Positions 1 through 6,732 of a stretch of 8,666 nt of DNA are shown one piece after another. Origin of the DNA: Thermoproteus sp. UBA157 (GTDB taxonomy: Archaea; Thermoproteota; Thermoprotei; Thermoproteales; Thermoproteaceae); the NCBI GenBank assembly GCA_002497345.1, contig DANS01000026.1:1-8666 (forward strand). Direction: 5' to 3'. Numbering within the stretch: position 1 is the stretch's first letter; every line of letters begins with the position of its first letter. Under the pieces are notes generated by a model that made no database searches, was not told the DNA's origin, and worked only from the letters and a program-made list of their open reading frames with translations. A program made the translations under genes and the position numbers.

Positions 1-1194
1 CCCGGGAGGTTCGACAGGGAGATCTGGATCAATCCGCCCGACTTCAAGGGGCGTCTCGAGATCCTCCAGATACACACCCGCAACATGCCTCTGAGTCCCG
101 ACGTGGATCTCAGAAAGCTGGCCGAGATGACGCACGGCTACACGGGCGCCGACATAGCGGCGTTGGCCAAGGAGGCCGCCATAAGGGCCTTGAGGAGGGC
201 AATACAGAGCGGTCTGGTCGACCTCAACCAGCCCATGATACCTGCAGAATCCCTGGAGAAGATAAGAGTGACCATGCAGGACTTCCTCGACGCGATGAGG
301 GAGATAGTGCCGTCGGCTCTCCGCGAGATACACATAGAGGTGCCCAAGGTCAAGTGGAAAGACATCGGAGGCCTCTCGGAGGTCAAACAAGAGCTGAGGG
401 AGGCCGTCGAGTGGCCCTTGAAGTATCCGCAGTTGTTCAAGAAGTTCGGGCTGAGGCCCCCCAAGGGCATATTGCTGTTCGGCCCTCCCGGCACCGGCAA
501 AACGCTCTTGGCCAAGGCCGTCGCCACAGAGTCGGGCGCCAACTTCATAGCCGTGAGGGGGCCCGAGATATTCTCGAAATGGGTCGGCGAATCGGAGAAG
601 ATGATACGCGAGATATTCCAGAAGGCCAGAATGGCCGCGCCGTGTGTGATCTTCATAGACGAGATAGACGCCTTGGCCTCCGCCAGAGGGCTAGGCGTCG
701 ACTCCTTCGTCACAGAGCGCGTGGTGGCCCAGCTCTTGGCGGAGATGGACGGCGTGAGGACCCTCGAGAACGTGGTCGTTATAGGGGCCACCAACAGGCC
801 CGACCTCGTGGACCCCGCGCTCCTCAGGCCCGGCAGATTCGACCGCATAATCTACGTGCCCCCGCCCGACTTCAAGGCGAGGCTCGACATATTCCTCATC
901 CACACCAGAAACGTGCCCTTGGCGAAAGACGTCGACCTCGAGGAGCTGGCCAGAAGGACCGAGGGCTACTCGGGCGCCGACATAGAGCTCGTGGTGAGGG
1001 AGGCCACCTTTATGGCCTTGAGGGAGGACATAAACGCCAAGGAGGTCGCCATGAGGCACTTCGAGGCCGCCCTCAACAAGGTCAAGCCGTCCATAACACA
1101 AGACATGCTCAAGTTCTACGAGAGCTGGCTGGAGAAGGCCAGGCAGTTGCAGACCGCCAGTAAGGCCAAGGCCGCTCCGCCGCTGTATTTATGA
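1..1194 (+). CDS. cdc48: Cdc48/p97-type AAA+ ATPase, 3' part (5' truncated by window edge)
   Basis: Archaeal Cdc48/VCP-type AAA+ unfoldase, a hexameric ATPase that threads proteins through its pore for remodelling or degradation. The frame is open from base 1, so 397 residues are visible; the first ATG (85) is internal. The visible part starts in the D1 second region of homology (PGRFDR, residues 1-6), continues through the D1 lid (GYTGAD, 46-51), then has a complete D2. In D2 I see Walker A GPPGTGKT (161-168), aromatic pore loop KWVG (193-196), Walker B ending D220-E221, sensor-1 GATNRP (262-267) and arginine fingers R276/R279. Family members run to about 730-750 residues, so roughly 340 are missing: the N domain and most of D1. 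The tail is low-complexity and ends Leu-Tyr-Leu, an HbYX-type 20S proteasome docking motif. The stop overlaps the next start as ATGA. The family call is very secure. Confidence 0.96.
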   Translation, partial: PGRFDREIWINPPDFKGRLEILQIHTRNMPLSPDVDLRKLAEMTHGYTGADIAALAKEAAIRALRRAIQSGLVDLNQPMIPAESLEKIRVTMQDFLDAMREIVPSALREIHIEVPKVKWKDIGGLSEVKQELREAVEWPLKYPQLFKKFGLRPPKGILLFGPPGTGKTLLAKAVATESGANFIAVRGPEIFSKWVGESEKMIREIFQKARMAAPCVIFIDEIDALASARGLGVDSFVTERVVAQLLAEMDGVRTLENVVVIGATNRPDLVDPALLRPGRFDRIIYVPPPDFKARLDIFLIHTRNVPLAKDVDLEELARRTEGYSGADIELVVREATFMALREDINAKEVAMRHFEAALNKVKPSITQDMLKFYESWLEKARQLQTASKAKAAPPLYL

Positions 1195-1427
1195 AGAACA
1201 TAACAGTGGCGCTCGTAAACGACGCCATCGAGACCATATATAAACTTAAGAGGCAAGAGACTGTGACGTCCGAGGAGATCATGGAGTTCTTGAAGAGGGC
1301 CAGGCCCGACATCACCGAGGCCGAGTTGAGGAAGGCGTTAATGATTCTGGAGCTGTACGGAAAAATACACGTAAAGAGGATCGTTAAGGGCGGCAAGGAG
1401 TTCTACCAGGTCTCCAAAAGGCACTGA
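1191..1427 (+). CDS. Small probable winged-helix protein coupled to cdc48
   Basis: A 78-residue protein I do not recognise as a named family. Its ATG lies inside the ATGA overlap with the Cdc48 stop, so translation is probably coupled; no Shine-Dalgarno sequence is visible. The predicted order is a helix (about residues 7-20), a second helix after TVTSEE (about 24-37), a third helix from TEAELR (about 42-54), and then a hairpin around IHVKRIVKGGKEFYQV. This helix-helix-helix-wing order fits a winged-helix fold, and the protein is rich in Lys, Arg and Glu. It has no cysteines or histidine cluster. Coding status is supported by the tight spacing, its lysine/glutamate-rich composition and the absence of a better overlapping frame. 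The fold is an inference. It could be a DNA-binding regulator, or a winged-helix adaptor that binds protein, as such folds do in proteasome and ESCRT subunits. A functional link to Cdc48 rests on position only. Confidence 0.85.
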   Translation: MKNITVALVNDAIETIYKLKRQETVTSEEIMEFLKRARPDITEAELRKALMILELYGKIHVKRIVKGGKEFYQVSKRH

Positions 1428-1436
1428 TTTAAATAT
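1428..1436 (+). promoter_or_regulatory. TATA box for fen
   Basis: TTTAAATAT begins one base after the stop of the small upstream gene and starts 25 bases before the GTG of FEN-1. This spacing matches the TATA elements of the DsrE-like and pyrophosphatase genes in this window and predicts a leaderless or nearly leaderless transcript. No purine-rich BRE is evident just upstream, so it may be weaker than the other two. Read-through from the cdc48 unit is also possible. Confidence 0.6.
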
Positions 1437-1452
1437 CCCGGCCCTTATTCGC

Positions 1453-2493
1453 GTGGGAGTCACGGAGCTGGGTAAGCTTATCCCGCAAGAGGCCAGGCGG
1501 GAGGTCAAGCTGGAGCAACTCGCCGGCCGCGTAATCGCGCTGGACGCCTACAACGCCCTTTATCAATTCCTCGCCTCCATTAGGCAACCCGACGGAACGC
1601 CCCTAATGGACAGCAGAGGGAGGATCACCAGCCACCTCAACGGCCTCTTTTATAGGACTATAAACCTAGTCGAGGCGGGCATAAAGCCGGTCTACGTGTT
1701 CGACGGAAAGCCCCCCGAGCTGAAGAGAGCCGAGATAGAGGCCAGGAGGGCCGCCAAGGAGAAGGCCAGAGAGCAGCTGGAGAGGGCGGCCGCCGAGGGG
1801 AACGTCGAGGAGGCGGCGAAATACGCCAAGCGCGTTATATACGTCACGGACTCCATGGCGGAGGACGCGAAGGCCCTCCTCACGGCCATGGGCATACCTT
1901 GGGTCCAAGCCCCCAGCGAGGGGGAGGCGCAGGCGGCCTACATGGCGGCCAAGGGATCGGCGTGGGGGGCGGGCAGCCAAGACTACGACGCGCTCCTTTT
2001 CGGAGCGCCTCGTCTGGTGAGGAACCTCGCCGTATCCTCCAAGCGTAAGGTCGGCGATGAGTACGTGGAGGTCCCGCCGGAACTGATAGAGCTCGATAAA
2101 GTCCTCAAGGCGCTGAAGCTGAAGTCGAGGGAGCAGCTCGTGGACATAGCCATACTCCTCGGCACGGACTACAATCCCGACGGCGTGTCGGGGATAGGGC
2201 CTCAAAGGGCGTATAGGATAATCCTCGAGCACGGCTCCTTGGAGAACGCCCTCAAGACCGTCCTAAAGGGCGTCCAGTGGCCGGTGGACCCCCTGGAGAT
2301 TAAGAGGATTTTCCTCAATCCGCCGGCCACCGATCGGTACAAGGTGGAGTTCAAGGAGCCGGACGAGGCCAAGGTGGTGGAGATATTGGTGGAGGAACAC
2401 GATTTCAGCAGAGAGCGCGTCGAGAAGGGGCTGGAGCGCTTGAGGCGGGCGTTGGGCAAGGCCAGGAGCTCCTCCCTGGACGCATTCTTCTAA
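1453..2493 (+). CDS. fen: Flap endonuclease 1 (FEN-1)
   Basis: Structure-specific 5' nuclease that removes 5' flaps during Okazaki-fragment maturation and base-excision repair, acting on DNA with PCNA. The 346 residues match the archaeal length. I chose the GTG start because the family N-terminus (MGVTELGKLI) begins there and the TATA box is just upstream. The metal ligands are all present: D31 (ALDAYNAL), D84 (FDGKPP), E156 and E158 (PSEGEAQ), D177 and D179 (SQDYDALLFG), D239 (GTDYN). The helix-hairpin-helix segment GVSGIGPQ follows. The C-terminus, SSSLDAFF, is a PCNA-interacting PIP box with the usual glutamine replaced by serine. A charged helical stretch around residues 95-125 fits the arch region. 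Nothing suggests damage or transfer. Confidence 0.97.
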   Translation: MGVTELGKLIPQEARREVKLEQLAGRVIALDAYNALYQFLASIRQPDGTPLMDSRGRITSHLNGLFYRTINLVEAGIKPVYVFDGKPPELKRAEIEARRAAKEKAREQLERAAAEGNVEEAAKYAKRVIYVTDSMAEDAKALLTAMGIPWVQAPSEGEAQAAYMAAKGSAWGAGSQDYDALLFGAPRLVRNLAVSSKRKVGDEYVEVPPELIELDKVLKALKLKSREQLVDIAILLGTDYNPDGVSGIGPQRAYRIILEHGSLENALKTVLKGVQWPVDPLEIKRIFLNPPATDRYKVEFKEPDEAKVVEILVEEHDFSRERVEKGLERLRRALGKARSSSLDAFF

Positions 2494-2497
2494 AAGC

Positions 2498-2505
2498 TTA
2501 AAAAA
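2498..2505 (+). promoter_or_regulatory. TATA box for the DsrE-like/esterase unit
   Basis: TTAAAAAA preceded by AAAAGC (a plausible BRE), starting 26 bases upstream of the ATG at 2524. The core AAAAGCTT is shared with the pyrophosphatase promoter on the other strand. The geometry implies a leaderless mRNA. Confidence 0.65.
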
Positions 2506-2523
2506 ACACATCGATTTTCCTTC

Positions 2524-2850
2524 ATGAAGGTCTTGTTCGTGATAATGAGCGGCGACGAGAAGATGGATCTCGCGTTGACGTTGGCGGCTAAATCCTTGGA
2601 GGCCAAGAGGTACGAGGACTTGAAGATCGTGTTCTTCGGGCCCAGCCAAGATAGGCTGGTCGACCTCGCCGGGCAGTCCAAACAGATGTTCGACGCCTTG
2701 AATTCAGCCGGGGCGGTGGACTCGGCGTGTATAAACTACGCCAAGATGAGGGGGATAGAGGATAAGCTCTCGAAGTTGGTGAGGTTGATGCCGGCGGGCG
2801 AGAGGATAGCCCAATACATAAACTCGGGCTATATCCCCATGGTGTTCTGA
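2524..2850 (+). CDS. DsrE/DsrF-like small protein
   Basis: A 108-residue soluble protein resembling the DsrE/DsrF/YchN-type family, whose members bind or relay sulfur as persulfide or act as small oligomeric partners in sulfur metabolism. The start is a hydrophobic strand (KVLFVIM), followed by a helix carrying AAKSLEA and a second strand (LKIVFFGPS), as in this Rossmann-like fold. The segment DSACINYAKMRGI places a single cysteine, C69, where many DsrE-like proteins carry their conserved cysteine (AC-xx-A-xxxGI pattern). The gene has its own TATA box, and its TGA overlaps the esterase ATG by one base (TGATG), so the two are probably co-translated. Many archaeal paralogues of this family have no known substrate, so sulfur transfer is a family-based guess. 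Confidence 0.75.
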   Translation: MKVLFVIMSGDEKMDLALTLAAKSLEAKRYEDLKIVFFGPSQDRLVDLAGQSKQMFDALNSAGAVDSACINYAKMRGIEDKLSKLVRLMPAGERIAQYINSGYIPMVF

Positions 2851-3785
2851 TGCCGCTTGACCCCCAGATAAGATCGCTGCTGTCGGCGCTTAAGCCCTTG
2901 TCCTTCTCCGCCCAGATATCTCCGCAAGATCTGCGTAAAGTTGTGGACGAGCAGAGCAAGCTGGTGGTCTCCATGGCCAAGGAGCCCGTCGCCGAGGTAA
3001 GGGATCTGGAGGTCCCCGTCGCTCAAGGGAGGATAAGGGCCAGGGTATATATGCCCAGGAGAGGCGGCGACCTTCCCCTAGTGGTCTACTACCACGGCGG
3101 CGGCTTCGTCTTCGGCAGCGTGGAGACCCACGACCATATATGCCGGAGGCTCGCGAGGCAGGCAGACGCGGTAGTCGTGTCCGTGGACTACCGGCTCGCG
3201 CCCGAGCATAAATTCCCCACGGCCGTCGACGATGCGTACGCGGCCTTGAGGTGGGCCGCCGATAGGGCCCACGAGTTCGGAGCAGACCCGGGCAAGATCG
3301 CGGTCGCCGGCGATTCCGCCGGCGGCAACTTGGCGGCTGTGGTGAGCATACTGGACAGGGATTCCGGCCAACGCTTGGTGAGGAAACAAGTCCTGATATA
3401 CCCCGTGGTCAACATGACTGGGATCCCCACTATGTCCATCGCCGAGTATGGAGTAGGCGAGGCGGCCTTCTTGTCCATAGAGGCCATGTCTTGGTTCGGC
3501 AAGCAGTATCTAGGCAGGCCGGAGGATGCTTGGGATATAAGGGCCTCGCCCATATTGGCAGACCTCAGGGATCTACCGCCCGCGTTGATCATAATCGCCG
3601 AGCACGACCCGCTGAGAGATGAGGGGGAGCTATACGCGTTCAAGATGAGGGCCTCCGGGTCGCGGGCCGTCGCCGTGATGTTTTCTGGCATGATACACGG
3701 CTTCGTCAGCTTCTACCCACTTGTGGATGCGGGAAGGGAGGCCTTGGACTTGGCCGCGGCCTCTATTAGGTCGAGCTTTTCTTGA
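2850..3785 (+). CDS. Alpha/beta-hydrolase carboxylesterase, HSL family (PestE-like)
   Basis: Hormone-sensitive-lipase-type esterase that hydrolyses carboxylic esters, typically short to medium acyl chains, in the cytoplasm. The 311 residues resemble the thermostable PestE of Pyrobaculum closely as I remember it. The oxyanion-hole motif HGGG is at 82-85, the nucleophile elbow GDSAGG carries S156, and D253 (EHDPLRDEGE) and H283 (MIHGF) complete the triad. The RLAPEHKFP motif, typical of the family, is also present. An N-terminal cap of about 50 residues precedes the core sheet, and no signal peptide is seen. The ATG overlaps the previous stop by one base; GGTG five bases upstream may serve as a weak ribosome-binding site. 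The 3' end overlaps the convergent pyrophosphatase gene by 20 bases. The natural substrate is unknown. Confidence 0.94.
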   Translation: MPLDPQIRSLLSALKPLSFSAQISPQDLRKVVDEQSKLVVSMAKEPVAEVRDLEVPVAQGRIRARVYMPRRGGDLPLVVYYHGGGFVFGSVETHDHICRRLARQADAVVVSVDYRLAPEHKFPTAVDDAYAALRWAADRAHEFGADPGKIAVAGDSAGGNLAAVVSILDRDSGQRLVRKQVLIYPVVNMTGIPTMSIAEYGVGEAAFLSIEAMSWFGKQYLGRPEDAWDIRASPILADLRDLPPALIIIAEHDPLRDEGELYAFKMRASGSRAVAVMFSGMIHGFVSFYPLVDAGREALDLAAASIRSSFS

Positions 3786-4293
3786 AGCGCTCGATGGCCT
3801 CCATGATGTACTTCTTGGCCTCCTCGACGCCCAGATAGCCCTTGGCCTTGACCCACTTGCCCGGCTCCAGCTCCTTGTACCTCTCGAAGAAGTGCCTTAT
3901 TTTTTCGAGCGTCGGCTTGGTGAGGTCGAACACGTCCTTGATGTCGGCGTAGGAGGGGTCGATCTTCTCGATGGGCGCCGCTATCACCTTGTAGTCCAAG
4001 CCCTCCTCGTCCTCCATCTCGAGGAGCCCCAACGGCCTCGCGGCGACCACGACGCCCGGCGAGAACTCGGCGCCGCTGAGGAGGGCCACGTCGAGGGGAT
4101 CGCCGTCTTCCGAAAGGGTGCTCGGAATGAAGCCGTAGTTGAACGGATAGACGAGGGCCGTGTAGAGGACCCTGTCGACCTTCAAAACGCCGAGTTCGTC
4201 GTCGTATTCGTATTTGACGTTTGAGCCCGCCGGTATCTCGACGAAGACGTATATCTCGTCGGGCGGCCTCCTCCCTGGCGGCAACCTAAGCAT
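3766..4293 (-). CDS. ppa: Inorganic pyrophosphatase, family I
   Basis: Soluble Mg-dependent enzyme that hydrolyses pyrophosphate to two phosphates, pulling forward nucleic-acid, aminoacyl-tRNA and other biosynthetic reactions. From the ATG at 4293 it is 175 residues, the usual archaeal length. Every catalytic residue of the E. coli enzyme has a counterpart two positions earlier: E19, K27, E29, R41, Y53, D63, D65, D68 (DGDPLD), D95, D100, K102, Y139 and K140. A longer version from TTG at 4332 would add 13 residues, but that stretch contains the TATA box, so the ATG is preferred. It is separated from the upstream GGT-like gene by 46 bases and has its own promoter. The 3' end overlaps the esterase gene tail-to-tail by 20 bases. 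Confidence 0.97.
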   Translation of the reverse strand: MLRLPPGRRPPDEIYVFVEIPAGSNVKYEYDDELGVLKVDRVLYTALVYPFNYGFIPSTLSEDGDPLDVALLSGAEFSPGVVVAARPLGLLEMEDEEGLDYKVIAAPIEKIDPSYADIKDVFDLTKPTLEKIRHFFERYKELEPGKWVKAKGYLGVEEAKKYIMEAIERFKKSST

Positions 4294-4310
4294 ACCGCCC
4301 CGCCAATCGG

Positions 4311-4320
4311 TAAATATAAA
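4311..4320 (-). promoter_or_regulatory. TATA box for ppa
   Basis: Read on the - strand, TTTATATTTA preceded by the purine-rich GGAAAAGC (BRE-like) starts 27 bases upstream of the pyrophosphatase ATG. This is the clearest promoter in the window. It argues for a leaderless message and against the longer TTG-started reading of the gene. Confidence 0.8.
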
Positions 4321-4339
4321 GCTTTTCCTCAATTAACTA

Positions 4340-5731
4340 TCAAGCCGAAAGCGCCGCGCCATCTCCCCTTATGTCCGCGACGGCAGCGAGGAGGCGCCCG
4401 CGCCGAACCGCCATGGCGGCAACGCCGAGCCTGGAGGGATAGTCCACGAACTCCACGTCGGGTCCGGCCTCGTAGCCCCTTTCCGCCACCGCCTTCCACC
4501 CGCCGATCCAGATGAACCTAGGGGACCACACGACCCTACGCGGATCCATGGAGTAGTCGACCAAGTTCTGGACCAGTTGGGCGTATACAACCGGCCTATA
4601 GTGGGCTGCGCTCGAGCCCAAGACGGCCGTTTGATCTCCCTTCACCGCCACGAGCGCGGAAAGGGTGTGGGCCGGCCTTTTCCTCGGGGCAGCCGCGTTG
4701 ACGCCCGTGGTGAAGTCGGAGGCTCTGTTGTTCAACACGACGCCCCATCGGCCCTCGACGTACCGGGAGCCGAAGTTGTAGTAAAGGCTTTGGATAGCCG
4801 ATATGGAGACCTCCCTATCCGCGACGGCTAGATAGGTCGTCCCGGGCGTAGGCCTCGGCGCCTCGGCCTCGCCGAGCTCGACCTCGCACCCGAGGAGCTT
4901 GTCTATGGGCGCGGGCGCATCGCCTAGATACCTATCGCGGGCCCAATGGGCCTTTCTAGCCGCCTTTACCACGGCCCTTATTCTGCCGTAGGAGAAGGGA
5001 TCGCGCGGAAGCTCGTCTCCGGATAGACGCACGGTAAGGAGTACGGCGAAGCCCAGAGACGGCGGAGGGGCCTCGTATAGGGTCCATCCCTTGTACTCCA
5101 AGGCTATGGGGTCCTTTACCTCGGCCCTGTATTGAGTTAGATCCTCCTTCGCGAAGTAATCGCCGGAAAGCGATTCGGCGAGGGCCTCGTAGAAGCCATC
5201 GGGCCCGTGCTCCGCCAAGATCTTGTAGAGGCGCAGCAAGCCCTCGAGCCTATAGGGCGCGCCCGCCTCCCTAGGTATCGAGGCGTAGAGCTTAGCCCCC
5301 GGGCCCTCCAGCGGCGTCTTGGAAAGGGACTCGGCCAAGGAGGGGTGGACCACCGCGCGCCCCTCCAAGAAGTCGATCACGTAGCCCACGAGCTTCCTCC
5401 ACTCCATGGATCCCAACGCCTTGTGTAGCTCCCACAAGCCTCTGACGTAGCCCGGAACCACCGCCGACCTCAAGCCCAGCTCGGGCGGCCTCTCCGAGAC
5501 GCCGGAGGGGGCCCAGCCGAGGCCCAACACGGCCTTGACGGACCCAGCCCTCTCGTACAAGGCCAGCAAATCGCCGCCGAGGCCGTTCAGATGGGGCAGT
5601 AGATATGTAAGCGCTAGGGATACGCCGACTGCGACGTCGCCTGCGTTTCCGCCCATCTCGAATATCTTCACGCCTAGATAGGTCGCCTGGAAGCTCTCGG
5701 AGGCGATGGCTATGGAATTTCCCCAGCTCAT
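4340..5731 (-). CDS. Gamma-glutamyltransferase-family Ntn hydrolase, divergent
   Basis: A 463-residue member of the GGT/YwrD/cephalosporin-acylase-like family, whose proenzymes self-cleave before a threonine and transfer or hydrolyse gamma-glutamyl groups. Family marks: GGNAGD (27-32), NGLGGD (49-54), the cleavage segment PGTTYLAVAD with predicted nucleophile T298, LNNRASDF (333-340), and KRPAHTLSA (351-359), which resembles the PLHT variant of YwrD-like proteins rather than the SSM of true GGT. Cleavage would give subunits of about 297 and 166 residues; classical GGTs are about 530-580 in total. The usual Gly-Gly oxyanion segment is replaced by SSAAHYRP (373-380, with A375-A376). No counterpart of the substrate-binding arginine of E. 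coli GGT (R114) is obvious. There is no signal peptide, so it is cytoplasmic. The ATG overlaps the threonine synthase stop (ATGA). The family is fairly sure; the substrate is unknown. Confidence 0.85.
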   Translation of the reverse strand: MSWGNSIAIASESFQATYLGVKIFEMGGNAGDVAVGVSLALTYLLPHLNGLGGDLLALYERAGSVKAVLGLGWAPSGVSERPPELGLRSAVVPGYVRGLWELHKALGSMEWRKLVGYVIDFLEGRAVVHPSLAESLSKTPLEGPGAKLYASIPREAGAPYRLEGLLRLYKILAEHGPDGFYEALAESLSGDYFAKEDLTQYRAEVKDPIALEYKGWTLYEAPPPSLGFAVLLTVRLSGDELPRDPFSYGRIRAVVKAARKAHWARDRYLGDAPAPIDKLLGCEVELGEAEAPRPTPGTTYLAVADREVSISAIQSLYYNFGSRYVEGRWGVVLNNRASDFTTGVNAAAPRKRPAHTLSALVAVKGDQTAVLGSSAAHYRPVVYAQLVQNLVDYSMDPRRVVWSPRFIWIGGWKAVAERGYEAGPDVEFVDYPSRLGVAAMAVRRGRLLAAVADIRGDGAALSA

Positions 5732-6732
5732 ATCGTCTTAAGGCCGCTGCCCGTGAGCACCACCACGGACTCCTTTCCGCCCCCTCTTTTCCAATAGCCG
5801 GCCAACGCCACGGCCGAGGACGGCTCGACCAAGAGGCCCCTCCTCGCCAGCCACCTCCAAGCCGCCTCTATCTCGCCCTCTGTGACCCACACGCAATCTC
5901 CGTGCTCCTTCACGACGCGGGCCATCTCGGGCAAAAGCGGCGGGCGCGTGGATATCAGGGCATCGGCAATAGACGTGATCTTCTGAGGAGGCTCATAGCT
6001 CTCGCCCTTTACCGCGGCGCACAAGGGCCTCACTTGCTCCGTCTGAACCGCGATGAGCTTCGGCATCTCGTCGATAACGCCGGAGTCCAACAAGTGCTTG
6101 AAGCCGGAGTAAACGCCCAAGAGCAAGGTACCGGCCGATGTCGGCAAGTACACCTCCTCCGGGGCCTTCCCTTCCTTTACCAGCTCGTAGGCCAAGGTCC
6201 TTATCCCATCTCTGAACTCGGGCCGCCAGACGTGCGAGGCGTAGTACGCGCCCGAGGACTCAGCCGCTTTGGCCACGTCGTCCCGCGTGCCAGGGACTCT
6301 CACCACCTTGGCCCCGTAGGCCTCTATCTGCCTGAGCTTGCCGCCTCTCGCCGCCTCGGGCACATATATCTCCACCTCCATCCCGGCAAGGGAGCCGTAA
6401 GCGGCTATCGAGGCCCCGGCGTTGCCGGACGAGTCCTCGGATATCCTCTTGACGCCCTTTGCTGCAAGCGCCGATATCAGCGTAACGGAGCCCCTGTCCT
6501 TGAAGCTGCCGGTGGGGTTCAGGAACTCCAACTTGAACTTGATCCCCTCGACCTCCACAAGGGGCGTGTTGCCCTCGCCGAGGGTGATCCAACGAGAGAT
6601 GTAGGGGAAGTTTTCCCTTACCCTTTCCCGATAGGGGAAGTCCACTTCGATGGTAAAGGGGCCTCCGCACTTGGGACATCTGAGCTCATCGCCTTTTCTC
6701 TCGTAGCCGCAACGGGCGCAGACCACCCTCAT
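5728..6732 (-). CDS. thrC: Threonine synthase (PLP-dependent)
   Basis: Cytoplasmic enzyme converting O-phospho-L-homoserine to L-threonine and phosphate. The 334-residue protein starts with a zinc-ribbon-like module (C5-xx-C8 and C19-xx-C22), common in archaeal threonine synthases. LGEGNTPL (51-58) follows, then the PLP-binding lysine K78 in NPTGSFKDRG, SSGNAG (101-106) that contacts the cofactor ring, and TSAGT (198-202) as the PLP phosphate loop. The ending TGSGLKTI is typical of the family. At 334 residues it is a compact member of the short class. It overlaps the upstream YjbQ gene and the downstream GGT-like gene by four bases each (ATGA), making it the middle gene of a coupled operon. 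Related fold-type II enzymes such as threonine dehydratase usually lack the zinc ribbon; a different phosphorylated substrate cannot be excluded. Confidence 0.9.
   Translation of the reverse strand: MRVVCARCGYERKGDELRCPKCGGPFTIEVDFPYRERVRENFPYISRWITLGEGNTPLVEVEGIKFKLEFLNPTGSFKDRGSVTLISALAAKGVKRISEDSSGNAGASIAAYGSLAGMEVEIYVPEAARGGKLRQIEAYGAKVVRVPGTRDDVAKAAESSGAYYASHVWRPEFRDGIRTLAYELVKEGKAPEEVYLPTSAGTLLLGVYSGFKHLLDSGVIDEMPKLIAVQTEQVRPLCAAVKGESYEPPQKITSIADALISTRPPLLPEMARVVKEHGDCVWVTEGEIEAAWRWLARRGLLVEPSSAVALAGYWKRGGGKESVVVLTGSGLKTI

Noticed and set aside
1234..1248. TATATAAACTTAAG-like stretch as a promoter inside the small gene
   Set aside because: No gene starts about 25 bases downstream, and the codons are explained by the protein.
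4294..4332. Extended N-terminus of pyrophosphatase from a TTG start
   Set aside because: The added 13 residues overlap a strong TATA box and BRE, and the ATG at 4293 gives the exact family length and residue numbering.
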